DNA of 64,000 nucleotides from Posidonia oceanica. Its lineage: Eukaryota > Streptophyta > Magnoliopsida > Alismatales > Posidoniaceae. Below the pieces are notes generated by a model. That model searched no databases, was not told the DNA's origin, and saw nothing but the letters and a program-made list of their open reading frames with translations. Location: assembly GCA_037176725.1 (NCBI GenBank), contig JAZBRS010000049.1:39114001-39178000 (forward strand), given 5' to 3'. Each line of letters opens with the position of its first letter. The stretch's first letter is position 1. Both the position numbers and the translations under genes were made by a program. Below, piece by piece: positions 45,011-58,270 of the stretch.

Positions 45011-48000
45011 GGGCTAAATTTGTGTCTATTGCATTTTTCCCAACTGGTTTCTTAATCTTTTTTCAAGTTTCTCAAAAGTATCTTGTCACACGTATTGGCA
45101 TTTGTTGGTGTATAGCTTAGCCGTTTTGGTTCCTTTCTACTTAGTTCTCACTTATTCTTCTTATATTATGGATATATCCTACATAGTTTTCTTTCGCTAA
45201 TTTATTCTGAATTGTATCTATTTTCTATTCCTGATTCACCGTTTTAAGGTTCACTCGTTTTTTGAATTATGTGTCTCAAGTGACAATTTTCTCACTGATT
45301 TATTCCAGGTTTTTGGCCATTCTGGCATTCATTCATTCATTTATTTCAATGTCTTTTCAAGTTTTCTGAAATATCCATGAAATATTATTGTTTGTCGGTG
45401 TTATTTTTGGTATAATAGCTGAGTAACTACTTTGTATACCGAGCAGTTTTAGCTAATTGGATGATGTTATTTGAATCCGTATTGGATGATGTTAATAGTG
45501 TCAAGGTAGTATTATACTATTAACTATTTATAATTTTGTTTCTTCTATATTACTTGGATCTCTAGACAGTCGAAGTGATTACGTTCTGCTTAAAAGTTTG
45601 CAGAATCCTATGCCTTCGACACAGCATGATATGTGGCTACACCATCATATCCTTATGATATGTGCCTTCGATACACAGGTACAGAATCCTATCCTTATGT
45701 TATGGTTGAACTTGAATTTCGCATCATTTGAGTCTTCGCTCGCTTCATTGAATCCTGCTTTCTTACAATAATGTGTAATTTCTGTCTACTGCATTGTGCT
45801 CATGTCAGTGGCAGCAAATTCCTTTTCTTCCATTTGGAGGTAGTTAATGTGACATCATGGTTTGATGTGTAGTTGTAATTGCAAGCTTTTTCTTTTGATA
45901 ATCCATGTAATTGGTTGAAGAAGCCCAGAAACATGCGCTTGGCATTTGAGCTGTTGAAACTAGAATCATATGCCAATAGACATTGATTCACAATGGTGAG
46001 TTTGGGATCAGATTGCAATTTGAACTGAGAAGTTTCGTTTTCGTATGAGCCTTAAGAGCTATGATTGGTCGCTGTAGAGTTCCATTGCTAACAGAAGTCT
46101 CAAGGAAACCATTTTAAATCGCATTCAGTTCTCATTCATTCAGTTAGTAGAAGTTGTTGTTTATATGGAACGTTTGGAATGGGTGGTTCAAAAAATTGAC
46201 ATACAGTTCTACGACTGTATGGGTGTGTCATGTTGTTATTGACGAACGTCTTTGTCCTTGTTTCTTTCTAAATGGGAGGAACACTTAACTCAGTTCTCGT
46301 TCAACTGAATTCTGTGGAAATGACGTGCAAGAATTCTAGTTTACTTTTACCTAGCGTATTCTTCTGCAATTAAAGAATCCGTAAATTTTGAATTCCTACA
46401 TGATTTGTCCCGTTTATATTTTGCAAGAATATATTCTACCCCGGTTTAGTTCACAATCATCATTACCTGAATAGAAATCCAATTCATTCCACCTCTCAGT
46501 TCCAAACCGATCACGAAGCCTATTCCAATCATTCAAGGGCGACTTCAAATAACAAAGTGTGTTTAAGTGCATCGAAACTCGTATTAGTTGATTGAAACAA
46601 GAATGAAGAAGCTCGTTGCATTGGGTGACGGATGTCAACGAGAAGGGTATTTTTGCCTCATGGATTTAACTTGTGTGGTAATGTAAGTTTTCTAATAATG
46701 CGTACGTAATTATCAAACTTTTCTTTCGCCATATCGAAGATGAAACAAACACAAAAGAACTTCTTTCAAGAGTTATGCCATCATTCAAGCATTATCTGAT
46801 AGGATCAAGGTTGAAATTTGCTATGTTCATTATTTAGATAAATAATCAACATTAGTTTTTGGTTGAAAAGAACACAATTGATCTTTTTAGGGTGTTTTAT
46901 TTTTTAAATATATACTCCTGCTAACTTAATTTTTATATAAACCTTTCTATTTTCATTTTATTACAAATCATGTTCTCTCTTTTAAAAAATATTTTAAACA
47001 CCTCTCTATTTAACGTTTATTTGAAATCCCCCTCTAATGCCAATTGATTGTAAGTCAACTGTTCCTTTTGAAACCTAACCATGATTGAAAAGTAACTTAA
47101 GGATTTGAAAAGACTAACTGACTCTTTTATAACTATCTCTTTTGTTACTATTACTGCAACAAACCACAACTACTTCATCAGAAAGGCTTATTTCATAATG
47201 CAAAGGATGATTTAAAAGGTGCTCATAAGGGTATTCTTGTCATAAATTATTGGCATTAATACAATAGCTAACAAAAATAAATTCGAGAGGTAGATTTCAA
47301 ATAAACAACAAATAGAAGGGTATTTAAAATATTTTTTAAAAGAAAATGATCAATTTGTAATAAATTAAAAATAGAAGGTTTTATATAAAAAATTATTCTA
47401 ATATTTACATATAGTTATATATCCTTGTAAATTCATGATCTTTACACATGTTTCTGACATTTTTATGTTTACTTCTCACACAATTTACCTAAATTCTACA
47501 ACTATATGTAGAGTTTATCAAGGTGTGTATCTAAGTACAAAGTTTGTAAAGATATATAGGCAAAAGATCGACTACAGTGTGGACCGTTTCTATCTTAACA
47601 CACATATATAAGTACAAAGTTTGTAAAGGTATATAAGCAGAAGATGGGTTACAATATGGACCGTTTTGGTCTTGACACATAAATACACAGGGGCACACAT
47701 ATATAAGTACAAAGTTTGTAAAGGTATATAAGCAAAAGGCGGGTTACGATATGGACCGTTTTGGTCTTGACACATAAATACACAGGGACCTGTGTATTTA
47801 TGCATCAAGACCGAAATGGTCTTGACCTTAACTGATAAATACCCTAGGTATATATACATATGCAAGTTTCAGGTGTATATATTAAGAAGTTCATCTTTCA
47901 ATAGAAGCTTTTCTAGCTTTTCTCAATTTCTTATAGGAGACTCTCTCATTATTTATCCTTCTAAAAACCTCTTCTCCATTCTACTCCTTTCATAATTAGA

Positions 48001-49283
48001 ACTCTCTAGCATAAACCAATGTAAGAAAGTAAGATAAGAGAACAACTTTTTCTACTAAAAACTCTCAATTATAAATAGAAGTCTATTCTTTCCATTTGAT
48101 ACCCATGGAGTGAAGCAAGCAAGCATGTCAAACCGAGGTACACTAGTGTAGATTTTGACTACGAGTACATTAATCAGTTTATATCATCATACTAGTTCAT
48201 TGCATCTACTATTTATTCTAAAAAATAAGGTTCAAACTTAGCGAATTATCAATATAGCCCAATTGAATCATGAAACATGGGAAGCATATGCTTTTGTATA
48301 ACTTTGAAAACTTGGATGAACATTGTTAGCCTCTTAGCGAGAGTATGAAAAGATGCTCAAAAGACACAATACGGCTCTAATGTCTACAACATTCGTAATG
48401 TAACACCATTTCTTCATTGATGGATGTCAATGATAAGAAGGATCAATAGAGTTTCAATCCTTAAATCTTTACTTTATTTTCTCTATGAATTTTATATTAC
48501 TTTGTTAAGTCAAATAAACATTTGTTTCTTACCATCATCATGTCAAATACTACAGATGATTGATCTTGTAAGATTTATATGAATTTTTTTGTAGTGTGAA
48601 GTAATAATGTCAATTTTAGTTGTTTGCTTTGTAGGATTCCAAAATAATTTAAAATACAAAATTTCTTAAAAGTGAACATGATACATAATTTTGGCATTTC
48701 CATGGAAAACAAAAAATTCCAAAAACTTGAATTGTATTGTAATTTTTCTATCTTATTATACTTACCATCCTTCATTGAAAACAAGAAATCGATATATTTT
48801 ATGATGTAAACTTAAATGTATTTTTAAGATAAAAATATTTAAAACACCAGAAATAGAGTGCATAAAAGTAACATGATTATATGCACTCATACATTCTCAT
48901 ATTTACACGAGAGCACTTACTTTTCATGCCGTCCTCACCCTAGGCTTTTCCTTCCCATTATCTAATATCTACTAATACAAATTTACAAGTGCATTTTGTA
49001 TGTCATCTCGTGATTAAAACAAAGAGATAAACTTGTCTAAATGAATAAACTGCCGAGAGCTTTAGCTGCTGACAGTCTAAAATCTCTTTGAGAATTGTTA
49101 CCATCTTGTAAAAAATTATTAGTAAAATATATATTTTAAATAATTATGAACCACTCATCTCAAACATCTAATATAACCCAGATATTTTCGGACCAAACGG
49201 GAAAGAAAAAGGCAATGAGGTTTCGGATAAGTTAGACTATGAATCAAATACCAAGAAGATGTACCATTAGTGTAAAAATAACA
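45011..49283. other. Long gene-poor AT-rich region
   Basis: 4.3 kb without a supportable coding gene or known element. Frames are short and uninformative. The only structured feature is the minisatellite and hairpin at 47525-47812. Confidence 0.55.
47525..47812. repeat. Minisatellite ending in a 50-bp hairpin
   Basis: Three copies of a ~76-94 bp unit (AAGTACAAAGTTTGTAAAG..., ending ...ATGGACCGTTTTGGTCTTGACAC) start near 47525, 47601 and 47695. The last copy runs into an inverted repeat: 24-base arms 47763-47786 and 47789-47812 around a 2-base loop, with two mismatches. Confidence 0.85.
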
Positions 49284-49291
49284 TCCATCAT

Positions 49292-49982
49292 TAGGTCTGA
49301 CAGTGGGTCAGGTCTGGACCCAGGATCTGTGGGTCTGGACCCGTAAAGTGTGGATCTAGGTCCTGAAAATGAGACCTATGTATCCGTGGACCCAGACTCG
49401 TTCATTTACTGGATAAGGTCTGGGTCAAAAAATACATAGACCCGTGGATCCATGGACCCGATATATATAATATATTATATAGTATTTACTTTCAAAATCC
49501 TGTACACTTTCAAAACCACACCCTACACCTACAGACACATATAGTATCATGTTAACCTTAGATTCATTTTGAAAGAAACTTGACAAACTTCTGAAATATT
49601 ATCATATTTTGACATGTAATGTTTAGTGTATGTACATTGACAGAATTGTTATATCTACATTGACAAAGGTGAGTTGTTGAAGTTGAATATATTTATTTAT
49701 GGATGTATTTTGTTCATGATATATATTTATTGATAGAGAATTGTTTAGCATATTTATTTACAATATTTTCAGTTCAATTAGAAATCTACATTCTTCAAAA
49801 TAATAGGTTGGATGATCCATTAGACCCAAGACTCGGATCCAGACCCATTATCTTCTTAGGTCTGATTCTGAATCTGAATCTGGATCCTAATTTTAGATTG
49901 TGAGTCTAAATTCAGATCAGACTCATGAAAAAATATAGGTCTAAATCTGAATATAAGTAGATCCAACACATTACCAAGCCTA
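49292..49982. mobile_element. hAT-like non-autonomous element (691 bp)
   Basis: The termini TAGGTCTGACAGTG and, reverse-complemented, TAGGCTTGGTAATG are imperfect inverted repeats beginning TAGG. The flanks TCCATCAT (49284-49291) and CCCATCAT (49983-49990) form an 8-bp duplication with one mismatch. The interior is rich in GGGTCTGGACCC-like palindromic words in both orientations. No transposase is present. Confidence 0.72.
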
Positions 49983-49990
49983 CCCATCAT

Positions 49991-50763
49991 CACATGCAAC
50001 ACACCAGTGTCCTAAGTCCCTCTGATTTGTTGGCTCCTTCTCGTTGCCACTTCATGTTTGGTTGTCTGTTTCCTCAATGAACTACTGTATTCTTGCATGG
50101 CGACAAATTCTGATGACAGCGCACTTCCTCCCTCAACAAGGTAGCCATCCATCGAAACAAGAACGCTTCGTCCACAACAGATGTTAGTGCAAACAAAAAG
50201 GAAACCAAGATTTATTTATGGACTATTAAGTTGTGAATCCTGAGCTGTAAGGAAATTGCCAGACCATGGAATCAAAGAAGTATATATCAGGGCTTGGGAA
50301 ACTGATAGTGTTCTTACAAGCAGAGGTGAGTGCAGTTCAAGGGGTTCTAAACTTTCTACTAGATTCCACTTTTTGGAGTGGGGATCGCTACTACTACTAG
50401 TTAAAACTTATTAGATCCCTCAAGTTTTTTGGCTGTTCTAATGTCTGGTAGATGTCTGTTTTTCCATGGATCATGGTCATCGGCAATAAATATCTGCATT
50501 GGTTGGTCCAATGGTCCTCCAGAGCCACCAATATCAGCAACACGCGGCAATTCTTGTATTCTTCTGGAGTCACGGACTAAAAGGTTGGTACTGCACTCGT
50601 GGGAACCCTTACTGCTGTTATGATTGGCTTGCGTGAAGACTTACATCTCCATTCCCACCACAAACACAGAAAAACACCATGTCATGTCATCTCATCCCAT
50701 AGATAAAATAAATATAACCAGATCCAGCACAAACCCACATCAGATCTTCCTCCAAAGACAACC
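49991..50763. other. Upstream region of the phospholipase gene
   Basis: No coding sequence is recognised. Promoter motifs could not be assigned with confidence; the 50650-50760 segment just before the start codon is A/C-rich, as is common for plant 5' leaders. Confidence 0.45.
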
Positions 50764-53397
50764 ATGTCGAATCCAGTACCCAACCCACGTTCCACCCTTC
50801 TTCTCCTCTGCCTCATCGTCACCGGCCTCTGCTCCCATCGTTCCCATGGAGCAGCACAACGACAACAGCAGCAGCAACGCATAAAGAACGTTATCGTCCT
50901 TGTGATGGAGAACCGTTCGTTCGACCACATGCTTGGTTGGATGAAGAAGTCCATCAACCCAGCCATTGATGGACTTGATGGCACCGAGTGCAACCGCAAG
51001 TCCACAAGTGATCCCAAGTCGCCGGCAGTGTGCGTCTCCGACGATGCTCAGCTCGTCGACCCCGACCCCGGTCACTCCTTCGAGGACATCAAGCTGCAGG
51101 TCTTCGGCTCCAGCTCTGTCCCGGACATGTCCGGCTTCGTCCAACAGGTATGGGTTTATTTTAGTGAACCCGGTTCGGATGTGCCGGATGCTATTAGCGA
51201 GATTGGAGTCGAACTTTAGACCGAACCAAGCTGCACCCTCCCTGCAGGCCATCGGCATGGACCCGGACCTCTCCGGCACCGTCATGCGCGGCTTCAAACC
51301 CTCCGACATCCCCGTCTACACCACCTTGGTCCAAGAATTCGCCGTCTTCGACCGATGGTTCGCCGCGCTCCCGGCCCCCACGCAGCCCAACCGCCTCTTC
51401 GTCTACTCCGCCACCTCCCACGGCACCGTCAGCAACGACAAGCCGAAGCTCCTCGGAGGCTTCCCCCAGAAGACCATCTTCGACTCTCTCCACGAAAACG
51501 GCCTGGACTTCGGCATCTACTCCCAAAGCATCCCCAGCACCCTCTTCTTCAGGAACCTCAGAAGGCTGAAGTACGTGTTCAGAAAGTTCCACGGGCTCGG
51601 CACGTTCTTCGACCATGCAAGAGAAGGGAAGCTCAAGGAGCTGAGTGTGGTGGAGCCGAAGTACTTTGATGTCGTGGGGGATTCCGCCAACGACGACCAT
51701 CCTTCTCACGACGTGGGGAACGGGCAGAGGCTTGTGAAGGAAGTGTACGAGGCGTTGAGGGGGAGTCCCCAGTGGAACCAGACTCTGTTGATTGTTACGT
51801 ACGATGAGCATGGTGGGTTCTTCGATCATGTTGCTACTCCTTACCAGGTAGTTCCTAGTCCTGATGGGATCGCCGGGCCTGCGCCGGAGTTCTTTGGGTT
51901 CGATAGGTTGGGGGTTCGTGTTCCGACTATCATGGTCTCGCCTTGGATTAAGAAAGGAACAGGTAACAAGTTCCGCTGCATTCTTTTTGTTTGTTTGGAT
52001 TCTTTCAGTTGATGATGCTTAGTTATTTCTGTTGCATGTTTTATTTTCCTTTCTACCTTCTGATGTCTCGAATCCATAATTTTCAGTTTGTTAGCTAATT
52101 AATGTTTTCAGATAGCAACAATAAGAAGTGGTTTTTGGGATTTTCGATGAAGAAATTCTCCTTTGAAAATATGCCTACTTTTTTTTCCTCTGAATGTTTG
52201 CATAAATGGTTGGGGACTAGTTAACTACCTCAGCAGTAGTCCAGGGTTCAAACCGAGGCTCCTCACTTTCGCAGAGGTAGTTAACTACCTCAGCAATATG
52301 TCAGCCGCATTGTCCACAACAATGAGTAGTAGCACAGCTGACATTTTCTTCCCTCAGAGAAAGAGAGGCGTCTCAGGTTCAAAGTGATCATTCCCCTCGA
52401 GCCATTTAAGTTGAGGTTAAAACATATGATTACTAGTTAGATTTTTTTTATCAGAATAATTATATTGTCAAAGTAAATGATCTCGGAAGGAATAATAATT
52501 GTCAAAACATAAGTAGTCCAACTAGAGTTTGCTTTGTGAAGCGCATTATGTTTTGCTTGCACAATACCATATACCATCACCAGTTTTCCGCTTCAGTGAT
52601 GGGCATATATATAATTTATAAAGAAGAATCAATTCATAAATTTATCATTTATATAATAGACCTGCTAGGTTTTCTTTTCTTTTTTTACAATGTTCTTCTG
52701 AATCTGTATTGCATGCATCGGATACTTCTTCATTCTTCAAGAACAAAACCTATTTTGTCTAGTTCCATTAAGATTTTTTTGCACATTTTTCCTCTACTTT
52801 GTTTCTTCTTCATTCCTACAGTTGTGAGTAGACCCAGTGGACCAACTCCAACCTCTGAGTTTGAACACTCCTCCATACCTGCAACCATAAAGAAGCTGTT
52901 CAATCTGAATTCAGATTACCTGACCTGCAGAGATGCTTGGGCTGGAACATTCGAAGACATTGTCACTGGGAGAACGACTCCCAGAACAGACTGTCCTGGT
53001 ATGCCTCTCACCGCGATCTCTACTTCCAAATCAGAAACAAACATCAAATTATTCACTAGTAACAACACAGGGAACACGAGTAGTTTGCTAACCTTTTTCT
53101 TGTTCTACAGAAGTTTTGCCGAATCCAACCCCCCTGAGAGCAACACTGGAAGCGAATGAGAATAAGCTTGTAACAGAGTTCCAAAGCGAGTTAGTGCAGT
53201 TGGCTGCTGCTCTTCGTGGAGATGATATTGGTCTCATGTCAGATTCACATCCTCATGATATGACCAAGAAGATGACTGTTAAACAAGCTGATGAATACGT
53301 GAACCAGGCAATGACAAGGTTCTATAAAAGTACTGAGGAAGCTCTCAGATCAGGTGTTGATGAATTCTCCGTACTAGACATGAGATCGCATCCATGA
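50764..53397 (+). CDS. NPC: Non-specific phospholipase C (phosphoesterase family)
   Basis: Four exons: 50764-51147, 51248-51962, 52822-52998 and 53112-1 (53111)-53397, giving 1563 nt or 520 residues, with GT-AG introns of 100, 859 and 112 bp. Plant NPCs hydrolyse membrane phospholipids such as phosphatidylcholine to diacylglycerol and a phospho-headgroup, acting in phosphate-starvation lipid recycling and signalling. Residues 10-24 form a hydrophobic signal peptide, as known for the NPC1/2/6 subgroup, followed by a Gln-rich tract (32-38). Family motifs: ENRSFDH (49-55), TQPNR (173-177), NDDHPSHD (276-283), [11 protein letters not shown] (313-323), [13 protein letters not shown] (354-366) and [15 protein letters not shown] (378-392). 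Motifs and length are complete, so it is probably functional. Exons 1-2 are GC-rich and 3-4 AT-rich. Subgroup assignment is uncertain. It is convergent with NTF2. Confidence 0.95.
52219..52386 (+). repeat. Short repeat / SINE-like patch in the second NPC intron
   Basis: TAGTTAACTACCTCAGCA occurs twice 60 bp apart (52219 and 52279). Between them lies a B-box-like GGGTTCAAACC (about 52247), and a second AGGTTCAAAG word is near 52375. It may be a tRNA-derived SINE remnant; no clear A box was found. Confidence 0.35.
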
Positions 53398-54115
53398 TTT
53401 ATCACTGGAAACGTGTAAAACTGTAGATAGCGTTCTCATATAATATAACAATAGGCCGAACACCAAGCACGCGTGAAGTTTTTCAGCTCACTACGAGCAA
53501 ATGTCGTAAGTAGGGAATCCCCCTACCTGTTTTTGATCATCATACAAACATGTCTAACTAAGCTTTTTCATCAAGAGATATTATCAATTGGGATTGTATT
53601 TACCAGGTCGGAGATCCACAATGGATGTAGAATGAAGATCCCTGAATTGCGATCGAGTATGATGTCTACATGGAAGCTTGTGTCACAATTTCAAGTTACA
53701 ATTGCGATCGAGTACATGCTAAGTTACAATTTCAAGTAAATATAGAATGTTGAATTCAATAGATATTACATATCATTTCTCATAGTTCCGATTGTATGTA
53801 TAGTGCCGTGCTTTTGAATAATAAATTTAATTTGCACTAAAGCTATAATACCTTGACAACATTCTACAAGCAAATTAAACAAACAAGAGCAATTTTATCT
53901 CATCAAACAGAAAATAGCATACAAGAAAATATCTCAGGTCCTTTCCTGAATCTAATAACAAGTTACTTTTCTGTCTTGCAAACCATAAATCCTTACAGAG
54001 GGGAATAAAAGCACGTAACCAATCAAAAATGACCAAGCCCTCACGCTAGCTAATCCAAATGAATATTGTAATCTGGTCCTTCAGTTGCAGCTGCAAGATT
54101 CCCAAGCATGAGTCC
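53398..54115. other. Tail-to-tail intergenic region of NPC and NTF2
   Basis: 718 bp hold the 3' untranslated regions of two convergent genes. AT-rich, with AATAAA-like words in the middle (AATAATAAATTT near 53817) that could serve either polyadenylation signal. Nothing else is seen. Confidence 0.6.
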
Positions 54116-57105
54116 TCAGGCATAGTTTAAACGGAATATGTCATTGAAGACGTAATAGCTTCCTTGAGGGGTCGGCATCAAATGAAACATCTGCCAGCAA
54201 AGAAACAAAAATGATCATGAATGTAAACTAAATCCATAGATTACCGCTTGGAATATTATTAGCAATTAAAAATTCAAGACTAGCGTCTAGAATTCAATAC
54301 TGACTTACACTGGTTCCAAAGAAAAGTTTTCATTAATCCACAAAGATAAGAATAAAAGTTGATACCCTAATAATAAAATTTTTTACAGAACAAGTGAAGA
54401 GAAATCACATTAGCAAATTTGAACTATAACACTTGGATATCTAGAGATATTTGCCAGCAGAATTTGTCATCGATACTTATCCTCAACAAGGTTTTTCAAT
54501 ACTTATTGCTTATCATCATGTCCACTACATGATTCTATTCGCACTTTGAGCAACCCTAGTTTCTAGACGGCCAAGCATTAAGTAGCTTCCTTACCAACCT
54601 TGTACCTTGGCAAAAAAAAGAAACCTCCTAAGCAGCTGCTGAAGTAAAAGGCTCAATTGACTTAACAGACAAATGCCAAGTGCCAAAATCTGGCATGTCT
54701 TGCATGATAATTTGGATTCATTACCCTCATTAGCTTACGGATATTACCCATGTCTATTGGTACACTTATTAGTTACTATTAGGCTTCTATTCTAGCATGA
54801 TGCTCCGTTCATGTAGATAATACTGTATTATGTACTGTTTTGCCAGCCAGTACAGTGATGTGTAACAATGATTCTCTAAGCATTTAACATAATTTTACTT
54901 CCTACAAGCTCAGTCATTTCCAAGTACCCAAGAACCTAATTTTATAAAAGAGGTATATCACTATATCCACAAGCAGGACCAACCTAACAATGTCGCAAAC
55001 ATAAAAACCACTTGGGAGTAGCTCACGTACTTGGCAATTTGCTTGGGACCGCAAACTACTAAATATGTAGGCTGACCTGAAATTTATTGATATACAACTA
55101 AATAGCTACAGACGTGAAGATAGCTTGATCAGTTCTATTCAGAACTCACCACAATAGCAAAGTAATACAAACCAAAGATATCTCTATAACACATTACTTG
55201 TGTAATTATGCATATATTGATACTGCAATAATAGAATCCTATTTTTGCTAGCTAACCAGGTTGGATTATTGAACAGACAAGCCTAAGTGAACATTCTAAC
55301 CAGCTCGAATAATTAAATAGACAAGCTGACCTGAAATTCAGTTGGTAATAGTAGACTCCAAGAACATGAGGATGCACAGTTCTTTATTGAACGAAGAAAG
55401 TTTTTTATATGAAGGATGAGATTCTTATGTAATTCTACAGTTATGAAGCAATAGAAACCAACATTTATATATTTATCCTTTAGGAACATAGCTAAGAACA
55501 AGCTTGTTCAGTGTTTGACTCATGTTATCACAAACTGGGTTTAGGAAAGATCCATCTTTGAACTAAAGATGATCCTCAAATACATAGCACTATACTTGTA
55601 AGATAATCATAAGAGATGGGGTTTTCTCAAAGTTCTTTTGAGGCACATCTCATCATCGTTCAGATGATGCAATTTCTACTGAGTTTGTCTTCCATAAAAC
55701 CAAAGGCCCAAACAGGCCCTTATATTGAGTTCATACCAATCAATAATTGTAACGTTCATATGTAGTGGAAATAATAATAAAAAATCAGTGATCGTAACAT
55801 CAAAAAATAGATCACAGTTGATAAAAGCCAAAACAACTGCATTAATGAACTAAAAGTTTAGAAAAAAGGTTTATAATAACATAATGAGTTCAACTTGTGA
55901 TAAACATGCAGCATATCAACGGTTACGAGCCCTTTGACTAGACTTTGGGGAATACATCTCTGATATGTTTAATTCAGAGATTTACTCGTCCAGGGGCATA
56001 TTGTGCTTTGACATTCTAAATTCTTTTTCAATTTCAATTGGGCTTAAGTTTGTGAGAAAGTGATTATCCTTATCGACTGGATTCCATCAACCTCCATGGA
56101 ATTAGTATACAACCTTCCATCGCATCTTTTACTCACATTTCTCAACAGATGATCACATGTTTTCCTCTTAATTGATACAATGTCTCAGACATACAGTTCT
56201 TATCGCCAGTAACTGTTTGATATCCACATAAATATTTGATTTCATTATCAGAATAGACTGAAAATTTTCCTTCATCCCCATACACAACCTTAAAAGCCTT
56301 TCTACTTGGCTGACAATACTTCATTTAGTTGGTCTTTTTTTTTTAAGAATAAAGAATAAGAACTTGCAGATTCATTTAGTATTTATTATGCAAGATAAGC
56401 ATCCATCTACTCTTAGAATTTCCCATCACTGTCAAACATAAATGTGTCAAATAAGCTTAAGCAAACCGTTTAAGGTCAACATCTAACTAGAAGACATATC
56501 ACATCTGACCTCTCTTACAATAAGTACCAGCAATTCGACCGTTGTAAGTAGAATTTAAGGATGTTGACAGCACATGATATAAATCACCAAACAGAAGCGC
56601 CGAAACCTACTACACCGGGCTATGATGAATATGTCCCGCATACTGAGAACAAAAAAGTTTCCTACTAGTCCACTACTACCTAGCACATGGATCCACACGA
56701 AAGCAAGATCAAACAAACGAAATCCACCAGAATCCATAGAGATCAATAACAACAACAACAAACAACAGATCATCATCGTCATCGTCAACAACTACCTCAG
56801 ATCCATACCTGGCTAAACTTGAGCATGTGCTGCTCCCCAGCGAGCTGGAGCGACCCGCTGACGAAGACAAGCATCCCCGCGCCAGCGCCAGACGGCTGGC
56901 AGTCGACGGTGGAGATGTTGTGCTGGCACTGCTGGAACGGGAGCCCCGTCAGCTTCGCGACGATCGCCTGCGCCCCCTGGATCTTCGACCCCTCGAATGT
57001 GAGCATCGACCCTTCCTGGTACAGGTTCCCAAGCCCCGCCCGGTTCGTGTCGAACGTCCGGTAGTAGTGCTCCACGAACGCCTTCGCCAGCGCGTCGGGA
57101 TCCAT
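54116..57105 (-). CDS. NTF2: Nuclear transport factor 2 (NTF2)
   Basis: Two coding exons on the - strand: 57105-56809 (99 codons) and 54190-54116 (24 codons plus TGA), separated by a 2618-bp GT-AG intron. The product has 123 residues, the normal plant NTF2 length. It begins MDPDALAKAFVEHYYRTFD and ends SYYVFNDIFRLNYA. The segment with YQEGSMLTFEG, KIQGAQAIVAKLTGLPF and VFVSGSLQLAGE forms the NTF2 alpha/beta cone. NTF2 dimers carry Ran-GDP into the nucleus through FG-repeat nucleoporins. The MDPD start is chosen because it gives the family N-terminus; the frame stays open upstream to 57357 but that part is not NTF2-like. The large intron contains no recognised element. Confidence 0.97.
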
Positions 57106-58262
57106 CTGTCCTCCGCCGCCTTCCCTCTCCTTCCCCTCGTTTCGATAGGCGGCGTTGAGTGGAGGTGGAGCGAACTGGAACGGAGGGGAGGGCGTTGGTG
57201 GGTGGTTCTGGGATTTTATTACGAAGCGGTTGTAATGTTCCACCGGATGGTTGTAATCGGGGAGTATAGAGGGATGCGATTGGTTGGAGGGGAAAGCGAG
57301 GGATAGGGGTATGCTGTTCTGCGGGTGAGCGAACAGGTTTGCTTGGAACGGACGCATATCGAAAGATCTGATGACTGAAACGTGGGACCCGTCACCGGAG
57401 GTGGATCTGAGCCGACGGTTGTCGACTGGATGATCGTGCGGTAGGGATTGTCAGATCATATCTGGGTCTTTGACGAGTGTTGCATTTCTCTCTTGCATCT
57501 GTTTTGATCTCAGACAGAATGCGACAAACTACATGTAATCCTCGTGATACGTTGCTGCCAAAAAGACAATGGCAGAACCACCATGTATGGTGTCTGTTCA
57601 TTTGATATTAGTGATGAACAGGGCAGCAAATTAATACTCAGACATCACAATTATGGATAGTAAATGAAGCTACCATGGACCGTACAAGGTTTTTGTTTTA
57701 AAAACACCTTCAATAATGGAAACTTGTCCACGAAATGGTTCAGTCGATCAATGTCTGATCCTTTCTATTTAAAGCAACTTGAAACATTGAGCTACCAGTA
57801 GGACGATTACAACGCTGACGGCCGCTTGTGTCTGATTTTTGGCGGAACTCTTTTTGTCTTGTCCTCTCTCTAGGATAACTGTTGCTTGTTTAGCTCTGTA
57901 TATCTTTGATTCCGTCCTTCTACTTCCATTCTCCAGGAGTTAAGAGTACTTTAGAGGTAAATGCCCAAGGTATGTAAGTTTTTAACTTAATGATGAGAAA
58001 TTGAGATCCTTTAAAACTACATCGTCTCGACGATAGGGTGAGAAAAAGAGGATCGATGGAACTTATTTAGTCTCCCATGCGAGAGGTTGATCTCTTCTTT
58101 TTCGAGTTCTCCTTTATTTCTTTTTCGTAGGAATCTAGTCTTTTTTTCGAATCATCTACTTCTACTCCTATGAAGGAAGAAATCCTTGATACTAAATTTG
58201 AGTTCCGATTTCCTGTCTCATCTCGTATCATATTTGGGCAAATGGTGAAGTATCGGGGTCAC
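57106..58262. other. NTF2 upstream region and intergenic sequence
   Basis: 57106-57360 is probably the NTF2 5' leader (G-rich on the - strand, with GGAGG runs). The rest has no gene or element I can name; 58020-58260 is T/C-rich. Confidence 0.45.
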
Positions 58263-58270
58263 GATGAGCA
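58263..58270. repeat. hAT target site duplication, left (GATGAGCA)
   Basis: Exact 8-bp match to 58881-58888, the duplication length typical of hAT transposition. Confidence 0.92.

Noticed and set aside
51194..51829. Long antisense frame opposite NPC exon 2
   Set aside because: Shadow of a GC-rich coding exon, with no independent motif or start context.
57106..57357. N-terminal extension of NTF2
   Set aside because: The frame is open for 84 codons upstream of MDPD, but the peptide is Pro/Ser-rich and unlike NTF2. The total length from MDPD (123) is exactly that of the family.
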